From Dicyema japonicum (taxonomy: Eukaryota > Dicyemida > Rhombozoa > Dicyemidae): a stretch of 35,612 bases of DNA. The translations under genes and the position numbers were made by a program. Positions within the stretch are counted from its first letter, which is position 1. Each line of letters begins with the position of its first letter. The stretch covers positions 37,979-73,590 of the forward strand of contig RDEW01000111.1 of NCBI GenBank assembly GCA_011109175.1, read 5' to 3'. Below are positions 1 to 9,612 of this stretch, piece by piece. The notes below the pieces were generated by a model. It worked only from the letters and a program-made list of their open reading frames with translations. It searched no databases and was not told where the DNA came from.

Positions 1-243
1 TATTTTATGGTTAATGAGTGGTTGAACACGCCCTTCTTCATAAAACACACACGGAACTCACAATTCCTTACTGACCAAATATTTAGAGAGTATTCCCACT
101 ATTGACACGTGTAGTTTCAAGTCGGAGACGGAATTTATGAGGTTTGTGAAAAAATAGTTAAATAAGGACATTTCGTTGGTCCATTCGATGATTAGTCTGG
201 GATCCTGCACGATGAAGCTCAATTTTCTGGAGGAGATAATATT
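1..243. other. Left flank, no gene assigned
   Basis: This is the left edge of the window, upstream of the recognisable glycine dehydrogenase exon. An open frame of 67 codons runs on the minus strand but overlaps the plus-strand exon, so I do not call it. A plus-strand frame around 205-243 may be decayed upstream GLDC sequence, but it does not align convincingly. Confidence 0.4.
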
Positions 244-540
244 GTAGGGTTTTGTGCCCACGAGTTTATAATCAATTCAGAGGAGTTCAGCAAGTCCGCA
301 AAGATCGATCCAGTCGACGTGGCCAAGAGATTGATGGATTACGGTATTCAGGATTGTTTCAGTGTAGGGTACCATGCCCCCACGACGTCTTTTCCACTGA
401 AGAATGTGCTGATGATTGAGCCCACTGAGTCTGAATCGTTGGGTGAACTGGACAAATTCTGTGACGCTATGATCTGTATTGGGGATATTTACAGCTAAGC
501 CATCCGTGGAGAGATCGCTGATATTGAAAATGGGCGAATG
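244..540 (+). pseudogene. GLDC: Glycine dehydrogenase (P-protein) C-terminal part, truncated
   Basis: This is the PLP-dependent decarboxylase of the mitochondrial glycine cleavage system, C-terminal region only. Translation gives [46 protein letters not shown] and EIADIENGRM, which match animal GLDC in order. The frame closes only if two 24-nt GT-AG introns are removed, 344-367 and 476-499. They restore MDYG|YHAP and DAMIS|IRGEIADIE exactly as in the family. Coding identity stops at 540, where an inverted-repeat element begins. The last ~100 residues of the family (after the GRIDPR region) are absent and were not found downstream. Seen: the motifs and the frame restoration. Known: the GLDC family sequence. 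Inferred: the locus is a broken copy; a functional copy may exist elsewhere. Confidence 0.85.
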
Positions 541-543
541 ATT

Positions 544-2204
544 GACACTTTGACAAATTTATTTAACTTTATGGTAAATTATTGAACACGTCGGAAAACC
601 ATGTTAATTGTGTGAATTTAATTAAATTATTTTTTAATTTTATTTATTAATAAAATTAGTATTATTTAAGACGACTGCTAATTTCTTGTGTTACATGTAA
701 ATTCATTATTTTGATGTTTAATCTTATAGCAGTTCACTTTTATCATCTTGAACTTCTCATTTTACGTTCTGACAACACAGAAAAATTTCCAAGACGAAGT
801 AAAAGATCGTGGATATTTAATCGATAAAACCAATAATGCCTGGAGCCCCAAGTGCTTCCTTTTACTGTGATCTTTATGGGTAGGGAAGATAAACTTCTTT
901 GTGTGTGCTTTGATCTTTCGATCCTTTCGGAATCCTCCACAAGGATTTGTATGAACTTTTGTGTTAAGATGGGTCTATTTTTGATTATATTGTAGTATTC
1001 GCGGTGAATTGAAGATGTTCCTTATAGACTCAATAGTCCCATCATCGTTCTAAGATGTTTGAAAATATTAATCTTCCTTTGACAGTAAGCATGTGTGAGC
1101 AAAGCTTGTGATTAAAGTCCCTATATGAATTGTGATAATGCTCACATCATTCTGCATAATTCTGAGGAAAACTGTTCATTTTTATCGATTTTGAAATGAT
1201 ATTATTCTTTCCGAGGCAAGAGAGCGAATCAGGATATTATTTAAATCACGATTTCAATTAATTAACACCAAATTATATCCCTAAAATAACCGATCAGGTT
1301 AGTTTAAATGTTGTATTAAACTCCGCAAATGCCAACTACATTGTTCTTGTCCCTAATGGCACTGCAGTCTGAAATACATTATTAATTACGTGTTTCTTCT
1401 ATCGGCGTGTTGCCTACTCTAACTGTATTACATTCGAACATCTACAAGTGATTATCTTCAATATGTATTGAATAATGAGGTTGTGCCATATGTCTACACT
1501 AAATATGATATCATACGTCTCTGGATTATCAAATGGATTCTTGCACACGATAAAACTATATTAACAATACTTATGCAATTCAACAAAATTAGAACCAATT
1601 CTAAAAATTTGAATAACATTTATTCTTTGAGGAAAGATACTACATAAATTACAAAAAAATATACACAGATTCGAGAATGATAAATTTTTTGCAAAATCGA
1701 TTGTTATGAATGTGAGGGAATTACATTCTTGCAAAAGTCTATACTATAAAAATATATATAACAAGTCGTAAATGCTAGATGGGAATGTTTGGTTGTTTAC
1801 AGATTTTAAACTCATGATTCTGACAGTGACTATGAATAAATAATATTTAATACAATTCTTTAAATTCATTCCCATAACTGAAAAATTGACATCATGTTGA
1901 AATTTAATGTAATGAACTCTTAATTATATATTTGAGAATCAAAGTATACGCCAGAAAATTGACATTCATTCCAGTTCTTAATAATTATAATTTTACAGAG
2001 AACCATGATCCATTACTTCGTCTTGGCAATTTTTCTGTGTTGTCAAAATGTAGAATGAGAAGTACAACATGAAACAATAAATTACAGTCGTTATAAATAA
2101 TTCTAATTTTATTAATAAATAAAATAAATAATTTAATTAAATTCACACAATTAACATGGTTTTTCGACGTGTTCAATAAAGTTAAATAAATTTGTCAAAG
2201 TGTC
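544..2204. mobile_element. Long inverted-repeat element interrupting GLDC
   Basis: The arms at 544-812 and 2002-2204 are reverse complements with small indels. Both end in GACACTTTGACAAATTTATT and share CACGTCG..AACCATGTTAATTG, a run around TTTAATTAAATTA and TTGACAACACAGAAAAAT-type segments. Outside the right arm, to about 2241, lie diverged ~21-nt units of the form TGTTTAATAACTTTACCATAA. The ~1.2 kb interior has no convincing gene; a 65-codon minus-strand frame at 743-940 is unassigned. The interior from 1075 rightward is homologous to 9570-10935. Long arms with sub-terminal repeats suggest a foldback-like or non-autonomous DNA transposon, class unknown. Coding sequence of GLDC ends precisely at its left edge. 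Confidence 0.6.
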
Positions 2205-2241
2205 TAATAACTTTACCATAATGTTCAACATTTGTGTTAAG

Positions 2242-2357
2242 GCGCAGATGATGGATACTTAAAACTAGCTGAAAAAATAGTACGGAATAATGTAAAGCGA
2301 AAGCCAAAGTATTCATGTGCTTATGGGAAATTTGGAAGTGCTTTTTTAACTAACTGA
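2242..2357 (+). other. Short coding-like frame, unidentified
   Basis: A 37-codon open frame runs from GCGCAGATGATGG to a TGA at 2355, directly after the inverted-repeat element. It starts ADDGYLKLAEKIVRNN and is rich in K and R. It follows a possible acceptor (GTGTTAAG). Composition is less AT-biased than its surroundings, so it may be an exon remnant. I do not recognise the family, and it does not match the missing GLDC C-terminus. Confidence 0.25.
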
Positions 2358-2639
2358 ATAACTAAACTAATACTTTAAGGTTCTTTTTCAATAAGTAAGT
2401 GAAAATTATTCCCTGATTTAGTTTAAATCCAAAATCAGAAATTTAAATTAATTATATAGAAAAATTATTTTTCCATTTGATTATTTTTATTAAAATGAAA
2501 CAATGGAACAAACACAAGACAATTTTTTATTTTTGGCTCAACTTATAAAAAAACTCGATAAAATAACATCTTACATAATATGGAAATAACTCATTCATTC
2601 AGTTACCCATGAATAATTTTCGTTTTTTCAGCATCTCGA

Positions 2640-3247
2640 GGTTTTCCGGCAAGGATAGGTTCAATCGCGGGTTTAGTAGCCATTAGCTTTTTCGACTGAC
2701 AGTGGAAACACATTATAACAATTTTGTCGACCTCAAGTCTCGAAATTACGTAAATTTTACATTTGGGAGACTGCATAGTAAATCAGAAATGGATCAATTG
2801 ATCCCATCTAAACAAATCACAACATAAAAAGGATAATAACTTGTAGAAATCAGCAGACAGGGATATCACGAAAATCGAATTCATACAAATGCTCCATACA
2901 GCATCCAAATGTGTGCAAATCTTTACACTTTTTGTTAATTCTGAATAATATAAAATATTAAAGTTTTCAATCAAAGGTTCACGAGGACAATTCCAGAGTA
3001 TAAATTCCAAGTTAAGGTGCCTGCAACAAGTTTACAACCATCTCCTGTGAATATAATGCAAAAAACTGGGGAAAGACTTCCATAGTATGTGAGACTTTGT
3101 ACAAAGAGTTTACTTAGTTATTCTACAATAATACTTTTCGTCAACTAAATCCAAATACCAGAGTCTAGCAAGGTGGTTATCTGATCCAGTAACTAATAGA
3201 GGGAGTTTATGGTTGAAAGAATAGCTCTGGGAGGCAGAAGATGACAT
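2640..3247 (-). pseudogene. WD40-repeat protein, CAF-1 p60-like, decayed
   Basis: The minus-strand frame begins at ATG 3247 and reads FNHKLPLLVTGSDNHLARLW, a WD40 blade. Removing a 19-nt GT-AG intron (3095-3113) joins RIT to NLTYYGSLSPVFCIIFTGDG and KLVAGT. After a one-base frameshift near 3012 it continues EFILWNCPREPLIENF, then KSVKICTHLDAVWSICM and FVISLSADFY. Order and spacing resemble the first three blades of chromatin assembly factor 1 subunit B (CHAF1B), in which SNLARH precedes VRFSPTGE and a GHLEDVYDICW blade follows. Later parts (GSIDPFLIYY, then KCKIYVIS) shift frame again and lack the rest of the propeller. Seen: WD40 signature and intron. Inferred: p60 identity, and decay from at least two frameshifts. 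It could be another WD40 protein. Confidence 0.55.
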
Positions 3248-3313
3248 AATTATATTATAACAAACCCATAACAAATTTCGATAGTTTTAGCGGGAAAATT
3301 AGGCTAAAGTTTA

Positions 3314-4273
3314 CTATAAAAGACAAACATTGGATTTTTTGATTTCATCAACCTTTTGCCTTAACGGCAAAAAATGTTCATTATCATAGTGATGTGAATC
3401 CTGGGAATTAGGACTGTTTATGAATTCATCCTCAATTTCTGTTTCACTTAATATATTCTCTTCTATAAGAATAGGATTATCAATTTTCTTATTTTCCTCA
3501 ATCCTGTCAAAATTGTTCTTAGTAAGCTCTTTATGCTGTGGAAGGCCTAATTTAAGACGGACATGTGAATCTCGTACGTCAACTAAAAAGTCATCAACTC
3601 CAATTTCCTCTAAATACCTAAATTTAATGAAAACTAAGACCCCATAAGTAAATCTCTTCCATCCCTCCATTTAGAATTTATCTATCAAATTATGTATAAT
3701 GTAATATAATTACGTTCAAACAATGTCAGGTCTTTATTACTAGCAGAAATCAAAGAATTTTCAAGAATTTTTATATGATTGACCAATTCTCGGATTACCA
3801 GTTTGTCTTTTTTACATAATTCCTTCAATTAAGCTATTTTGCCTAAACCTATAGTTATCATATAACAGGATATTTTGCTCTCTCAAGGTCCCACTTTAGT
3901 TCATTCATTTTATGATTAGTAAACTCTGGTTCAATAAAGTTGATAATTCCATCATACGTGTAATTGGAAATTCTTGGTGAAAATAGGCTTTCATTCTGAT
4001 TTGATTTTGATGGATATAACTCCACGTCCTGTATATTCATTCATACATTTGAATTTATTAATTTATAAATTTATCATTTTTTATTTTTAAATTAAACATT
4101 AAGCTATAATCACACAAATACCGTATCAAATTCCCGGATAAAAGATTCAATGACATTTTAAAGTCAGATATCACTTCTTTGTTCTGGGCAAAAATTACTG
4201 AACAAAGTTGATCTTATTCGTCAGTACCTTCCAGCGATACAATGTCACATGGATTCAGGGAGGGTTTCTCCAT
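3314..4273 (-). CDS. Unidentified multi-exon gene, charged, probably coiled coil
   Basis: The start is ATG at 4273 (MEKPSLNPCDIVSLE). A 30-nt GT-AG intron (4198-4227) leads to VIFAQNKEVISDFKMSL. A further exon near 4032-3867 reads DVELYPSKSNQNESLF and NELKWDLERAKYP. The next block, around 3830-3715, reads LKELCKKDKLVIRELVNHIK and ISASNKDLTLFERN, helix-like and charged. Removing a 23-nt GT-AG segment after TTACTTATG (about 3613-3635) joins DGRDLLMG to YLEEIGVDDFLVDVRDSHVR. The last exon is acidic (ENKKIDNPILIEENILSETE) and ends at 3314. One in-frame TAA near 3826 and some junctions are unresolved, so either more small introns exist or the copy is damaged. I do not recognise the family. Confidence 0.5.
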
Positions 4274-5640
4274 TACAACACACCTGGATAAAGAAAGTCG
4301 AAAAAGCGAGAGTTAGAAAATGATGCTATTTTGTGCCACCAATTCTAGCACTTATCGAAAGACGATTTCTAGAAAAACAATAAATAATCAATACTAAAGA
4401 AACAAACTATTATTGAAAATTCTAAAAGACCGTGTTTCTATTATGCTTTGATTAACATACAGAAAAATCTTCCAAATTTGCCATTTTTGGTTCCAGCATT
4501 TTATGCGGAAAATTTGGGAATATGCAAATTTCAGATTTTAATCAATAATTTTAAAATCGTTATTGGGTGACTTCTCATTGATGAAAATAACTAAATTTTA
4601 TTTTATTACTTAAAAAATTTTTTTTTAAAAGTGTAAAGTCACTTCGCTTCTTAAAGAAAATTGGACACCTTGCTACGCTAAAATGCCACGACGCACGTGA
4701 GACCCGTTGCGTTCTCCAGTTGATCTCTTTTCCAATTGTGAGAGGCAACGACGTCGATAATGTCGGCGGAGTCCACTTTGGATGGTTGGCTGTGTTAATT
4801 TAATTACATCATTGATTGTTTTACGTTACAAAAATTAAGTATTAAAATAAAATTCAATTCCCATTTACTTCTTTTATAAATTCTAACATTTGCATTAAAT
4901 CTTCTAATGGATGTAATAAAAACGACATTCTTTTCGTTTTCAACATTTTCAAGAAGGTTCTTTTCAATTTCGCTTAACATTGATCCTATTTCATTGTGTT
5001 TAGGGGTTTCACTTCAGTAGTTTATTCATGGATGAGCATTTCAATTTAAAAAGAATTTTCACGTTGTCTCTTCACATTTTAGATGCAAGCAATAACATTC
5101 ACTGTCTGAATCCGTTAATTTTTCAACCTAATAAATATTATTACGAAATATAAACCCCAAAATTTTGTAGACTTGGAAATATTAATAAAAATCTTTATTT
5201 AATATTGGTTTCATCATCAATAAGTTTTTAATAAAATGCAGATAATTCCTTTTACATTTATTAAATTGATATTGTATCCTTGCAAGCTAATATTTACTTG
5301 TTTGATTTTATGAAAAATCTTAAAATGATTTTTCAGTCTCGAGGGCTTCAGTTATTTGAAAAACCTTCTACACATAAGACACACATAAGAAGTTAATATT
5401 TGTGCTCGTAAGTATAACTCCAAACTGTAAGTGTTCATCCGAATACATACGTCGTTTTATTTTTTTATCAGACATCTAAAAAATATTAAATACAATTAGA
5501 AAATATATCAGTAAAATAATTTTTCAGAAAATTACACACAAGAAACACAAGAAAAGTAGAATTAATTAGAAAAGCGCTTGATAATGACATATAAAACCTA
5601 ATCAAATACTTATAATAATTCAAAAATTAAAATACAACGT
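4274..5640. other. AT-rich non-coding stretch
   Basis: No recognisable gene, RNA or element was seen. The only frames are short. Around 4665-4790 there is a less AT-rich patch containing GACGCACGTGAGACC and CGACGTCGATAATGTCGG, which may be relic sequence, but neither strand gives a motif I recognise. Confidence 0.4.
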
Positions 5641-5649
5641 GTCATCCAC

Positions 5650-5715
5650 TTCGTGTCCATTCAAAATGGCCTCTTTCAAAATGGCCTCCATTCAAAACGG
5701 CCTCCTCCATTCAAA
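5650..5715 (+). repeat. CCATTCAAAATGGCCTC micro-repeat cluster
   Basis: The unit TTCAAAATGGCCTC occurs in four imperfect copies in about 65 bp, three of them beginning CCATTCAAAA. The core CCATTCAAAATG also occurs twice in reverse complement at about 32588-32626 (ATTTTGAATGGC). Each unit is nearly palindromic (CCATT..AATGG). No coding role is evident. Confidence 0.7.
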
Positions 5716-5775
5716 ATTAATTTTTTCAGGTTTTGGATAAGTTCATCAATAACATCACGAGATTTTAGGCGAAAC

Positions 5776-5962
5776 GACATCTTTAGGTAAAAAAGTCATC
5801 TTTTTTAAATCTTATAAAAATTGATTTTTCCAAGGTCCTCGACATCTTTAGGTAAAAAAGTCATCTTTTTTAAATCTTATAAAAATTGATTTTACCAAGG
5901 TCCTCGACATCTTTGGGTAAAAAAGTCATCTTTTTTAAATCTTATAAAAATTGATTTTCCAA
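5776..5962 (+). repeat. 65-bp tandem repeat, about 2.9 copies
   Basis: Three copies start at 5776, 5841 and 5906, each with GACATCTTTAGGTAAAAAAG (third copy GGGTAAA), followed by TCATCTTTTTTAAATC and ending ACCAAGGTCCTC. They are almost identical: a few substitutions and one indel. The exact 65-nt period and high identity suggest recent local duplication. 65 is not a multiple of three and the unit is AT-rich, so coding is unlikely. Confidence 0.9.
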
Positions 5963-6720
5963 TGTAATATTCGACAGGCTCACAGTAATTATTGATATGC
6001 AAAAAATATTGGTTAATCTATCTAATCTTAAATACTTACTAAGATTTTATCCCACAAAACTTCAAATAGTGATTCTTGGACATTTTTTTGACACTAGGAC
6101 ATTTTTTGACGTTATAAACCCAAAATTTTAACCTAAAATTGATTTTATTATTAGCACTTTCATGAGCCGTGATTATTTCTATTAATTTTATAATTATAGA
6201 AACTCATAATTTCATGATTCAAAATAGCAGATCCAATTATGTTATGTTCAATGTGGCTGTCTAATACCTGCGCGGATACGTCATTAATCCAACAAATAGG
6301 GTATCATATTTGGAAGTACCTGTAAAATTTCTTTTGTTAAAATGTGGGATATCCAACTCACAATATCAATAGAACATTTAATTAGTAATAATAAAACAAA
6401 TTCCCACCATTCGAACATATATATTCTGGTATCCAATCAAATTCAATAAACAGGCAAGAATACGACAATGTGCTACTCAAATGGTTTTACCACTCCACAT
6501 AGTTCCGAGGTTTAATTATCTTACTCTCTATTCCATTTACAATTAGTTGAACTATCTAGTTAGTCTAGGGATTGGTTCAGCATCTCCACATAATCAAAGT
6601 TCTTCCTTCTTGGTCCATCTAAAATGAATAAGAAAAGTTAAGCATCCTTTTTTCGAATACCTTCACGTCGATGGCGAGCCACCATTAAATTTTTATTTAT
6701 AATTAAAAAATTAAAATTAT
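5963..6720. other. AT-rich spacer
   Basis: No gene is supported. On the minus strand an ATG at 6685 (MVARHRRE) stands 41 nt from a short frame MDQEGRNFDYVEMLNQSLD that ends at 6560, but the two are out of phase at the only GT-AG junction I see. The rest is AT-rich sequence without recognisable motifs. Confidence 0.35.
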
Positions 6721-6724
6721 AAGT

Positions 6725-7150
6725 ATGCTAAAACTATTTAAAAATAGCATTAAATTTTTAAAACCAAATTATTATAACTGCTGTGTTTGTCTTAAACAAG
6801 CACTTTTTCTGACTGTTTTTGAAGATCAGATTCTTAAGATTCAACCCCACTTTCCAAAACTTATTGGGGTTTGCAATTGTACAATTATTGCACCTTTAGA
6901 ATTGGCATACCTGTCTTGACCTTATGTCATTCAGGGACCAGATAATAAGAGTTTGAGTTTTTGCAATTTTGATAAATATAATTGTAATTCTAATTGCAAA
7001 AAAAACTTTCAACTTTATCTTATCTATGTTTTAATACAATTTCCCGGACATGGGTACAATGAGGAACAGCCCATGTGGGTAGAAATCATAACTAATTTTT
7101 TTCAATCTTACAATAGGCTTATAACAAATGCAATGATACTTACAAATGTC
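6725..7150 (+). repeat. Dispersed repeat B, copy 1
   Basis: This segment is a diverged homologue of about 14990-15440. Shared landmarks in the same order are AAAACCAAATTATTA, AAACAAGCACTTTTTCTG, a CCCCACTT block, CTTGTCTTGAC, a GGGA block followed by TTTGAGTTT, AAAACTTTCAACTTTA, GACAGCCCA/AACAGCCCA with GTGGGTA, and CTTACAAATG. Small frames in it (64 and 67 codons) are not preserved in the second copy, so I treat them as chance. Class unknown; no terminal repeats identified. Confidence 0.7.
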
Positions 7151-7155
7151 TTGTG

Positions 7156-7473
7156 ACGGAGTTTTCGGAAGTTCCGCAGGATCTTTTCGATCACCTCTTG
7201 CGGATCTATAAAGTGTTTAAATCCTCTTTCCAGAAAAAGCGCCCTGTTAGACATTCTTATAATTTACTGTATCTCGGGCCTCCGCATCTTCCTCCGATAT
7301 TTTAGACGATTTTTGCATTTTTCATTATGATACAAAAAGTGCGCATGTAGATGAGCATAAACAGCACCAGGGTGTTGAACACTTAGGCCCAGCCGACATG
7401 GCTCAGCTAATAATTAGAAGAGTTCCAAACCTCCCCTTCATAACAATGGCAGCGCGCTACAGAAACTACACTT
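7156..7473 (+). pseudogene. Unidentified decayed coding segment
   Basis: One frame (7156-7303) reads EFSEVPQDLFDHLLRIYKVF and then KKRPVRHSYNLLYLGPPHLP before a TAG. An overlapping frame continues to 7473 with DILDDFCIFHYDTKSAHVDE, then EHLGPADMAQLIIRRVPNLP, ending in TGA. Composition and residue use are protein-like in both, so this is probably one protein split by a frameshift near 7290. It begins just where repeat B ends. I could not place the family. A loose likeness of the first part to viral late-transcription-factor-type sequences in some transposons was not strong enough to call. Confidence 0.35.
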
Positions 7474-7634
7474 GAATTTGAATGTTACTCTAAAATACCT
7501 CATCAAGCGTCTGACCGTTATAGGAATCCCATAGATGATCATTATAGGAATTTGATTATTAGACCACTCAAGGTAGCCAAAAACTAATAAACCTGCACTT
7601 TTCAGAATTTACCAATTACTATCTATTATCGTTA

Positions 7635-7873
7635 TTAATGGACGTAGTATTCAGTGGCATATGTCTTCTTATTAGAGGTAGATATAACTCCTCGTTCCCT
7701 TGCTGCTACTTACAACTTGGTATAGCATCTAGTTCCTTTTTTGCTATTATAGGTGAAATAAATGATATCCAGTTATCACACTCTGACTGATATTTAATCC
7801 TTTCCAAGCATCGCGTCCATCTATTTCCCTTATTTTGGTAACCCTTCAAATTGTGTAGTGAGACAATTACCAT
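7635..7873 (-). CDS. Two-exon 70-residue protein, unidentified
   Basis: The start is ATG at 7873, in AT-rich upstream sequence. Exon 1 (7873-7714) encodes MVIVSLHNLKGYQNKGN, then RWTRCLERIKYQSECDNWIS and FISPIIAKKELDAIPS. Unspliced, the frame meets a TAG. A 26-nt intron (7688-7713) with a perfect GTAAGT donor removes it, and exon 2 (7687-7635) encodes FISTSNKKTYATEYYVH and TAA. Spliced length is 213 nt, a multiple of three. The tryptophan- and cysteine-containing body looks like genuine protein, but I do not recognise it, and it may be the C-terminal remnant of a longer protein. Confidence 0.45.
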
Positions 7874-8394
7874 TAAATATAAAATAAATTTAAGAGTTCT
7901 CTGAAAGTTTTCTAAATTTGAGTTTTCATGTTTCTTTAGTAAAGAACATGAGTTTTATGTGTCTCCTGAATCCAAGAAAAGTTTAGATCCGTGATGAAGC
8001 CATATAGACATTAATGCAATAGAGATGCATCATCACCTCAACCCTCTGACTAATTAATTATCTTTTCAGAATCGATGCTCCCAGAGCCATCGAACTTGCA
8101 TGTCTACAGCATTGATGCAGTATATCTCTGGATGGATGGAAAATTCGAGGTCTCTTTGCTTCTGTGGACCACCAGAACCCGAAGTAATAGTGGAGGTTCT
8201 CTGAGAGCATGGTCGTCACTTTTTCACTTGCGTATATCAACGTTTACCAACACCCATAACTAAAGCTCGAATGGACTATGTCACAACAACTTTAATTGAT
8301 AAAAGGTAGACCGGAAGACCTCATTGGGAGGTATACCTCAGGAGTGAATCTTAGATCGTGGTGAAAACAAGACCTATGGGAAATCAGAGTTATG

Positions 8395-8868
8395 TGGTGG
8401 CAGTTAACTAGACTGGATGGCAAAACGAAAACCGAAGTCCTTCAGGAACGCTATAATTTAGTGGATCAATGGGATAAGGAAGTGGCTCGTTGCGGAGTAG
8501 AGGTAGGGATTATGTGTGTGATATAGATCACTCGCTGATCAAGAAGGTGAGAAATCAAATGACAACTCATAAGTCCATTTTTCTCCAATTCCAGGCTATG
8601 ATCACCCAGTAGGAATTTGAGTAATCAAAATGGAAATTGACAAGACTTTGTCTTCGAGTTGAGGCACCTTTCTGTAACCTTAAATAAAAAATTTCTGCCG
8701 ACTAAGTTGTCCTTCGCTTTTGTGAATCCCACACCTCTGTCCCTGTCCGATAGTACATTATTTCCATGTAAAATGTCTACGTTGCCCGTTTCGGAGAGAT
8801 TTGGTGAAATATGGTGATCTGAGCATTGAAGAACTGGTAGATCTCAATTATTGCATTAAATAAGTTTG
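8395..8868 (+). other. Two coding-like segments, unidentified
   Basis: An open segment at 8395-8526 reads WWQLTRLDGKTKTEVLQERY then NLVDQWDKEVARCGVEV. A possible 24-nt intron (GTAGGG..ATATAG) follows, and IDHSLIKKVRNQ lies beyond it in another phase. A second segment near 8777-8868 reads CLRCPFRRDLVKYGDLSIEE and LVDLNYCIK before TAA. Both have protein-like composition; neither family is recognised. The overlapping 60-codon frames at 8058-8263 on both strands look like chance. Confidence 0.3.
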
Positions 8869-9179
8869 CCACGTGATGGAGAAGCGATTTAAAGAGAGTT
8901 GCATGTCAATGAGGTTTCAGAGAGGAGTCGGTAATAGTACGTAGGTTGGTCTTCCGCTCTGACATATGAGGTTGTTTTCCCCCAAATAGTTGACACGTAG
9001 ATTTGATGGCTTCTAAAGTTTATTATTAAACTTATATTAGCTTCAAAATGGTGCCAATGGTGCCATTTACTCAACATTTCGCTACGTCGACTCGCATATG
9101 CTTTCTGTGATATATAATATCATGAAATTGGTAATTTATATGAGCACAGTAAAGTTACCTACAAACATTATTCTTGTAA

Positions 9180-9612
9180 CTGGCACTTAGTAACCCCATC
9201 AAGCACTCGTTTATATCTTGCAATCACATTCATTTCTACCAACATGCTGATTACTTGTAAGGTCCTTAAAGAATCACACAAAACAATAGCAATAGTAGGA
9301 CCCATCTGTAATTACACAATTCTGTTGGCATGGATTATTTTTGCTCTCGTCGACATCTAAAATGCTCAAAAACAAGAACCGTTGACGAACTTTTGTGTTT
9401 TAGGCATACACCTTTGCAAATGCAGAAAAAGTCTCTATAATCGTTTCGACAACGACTATTTGAAGAGCAGATTTTAGGATCCTCACATTCATTTATATCT
9501 CAAATTCATTAGAAACTTGTTTACCGACACATTTGCCATTAATATCGACATACCCTTTGAGCACTCACAAGCATAAGATCCCTCCGTATTTTTGCAAGTA
9601 TGATTTAAGTCC
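9180..9612 (-). pseudogene. Calcium-binding EGF-repeat protein (fibrillin/fibulin type), decayed
   Basis: Successive EGF modules are readable on the minus strand: HTCKNTEGSYACECSKG, YVDINGKCV, then DINECEDPKICSSNSRCRND with FFCICKG, FVNDVDESKNNPCQQNC with ITDGSYYCYCFV, and DINECLMG. The D-x-N/D-E-C type starts and GSYxCxC cores are the EGF_CA signature of secreted matrix proteins. Junctions close by removing GT-AG introns of 26 nt (9499-9524), 20 nt (9390-9409), 23 nt (9357-9379) and 23 nt (9217-9239). Two lesions remain: a one-base deletion near 9553-9556 between SKG and YVD, and a TGA at 9274-9276 where glycine is expected (CFV-x-FF). No signal peptide or full-length gene is visible. Its 5' side merges into the repeat at 9570-10935. 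Confidence 0.7.

Noticed and set aside
58-261. 67-codon open frame on the minus strand
   Set aside because: It overlaps the plus-strand GLDC exon, begins without ATG and has no recognisable motif.
6560-6685. Minus-strand mini-gene joining MVARHRRE to MDQEGRNFDYVEMLNQSLD
   Set aside because: The only GT-AG junction joins the pieces out of phase.
8058-8263. Overlapping 60- and 62-codon frames on both strands
   Set aside because: Neither has a family motif and the surroundings give no support; probably chance in a less AT-rich patch.
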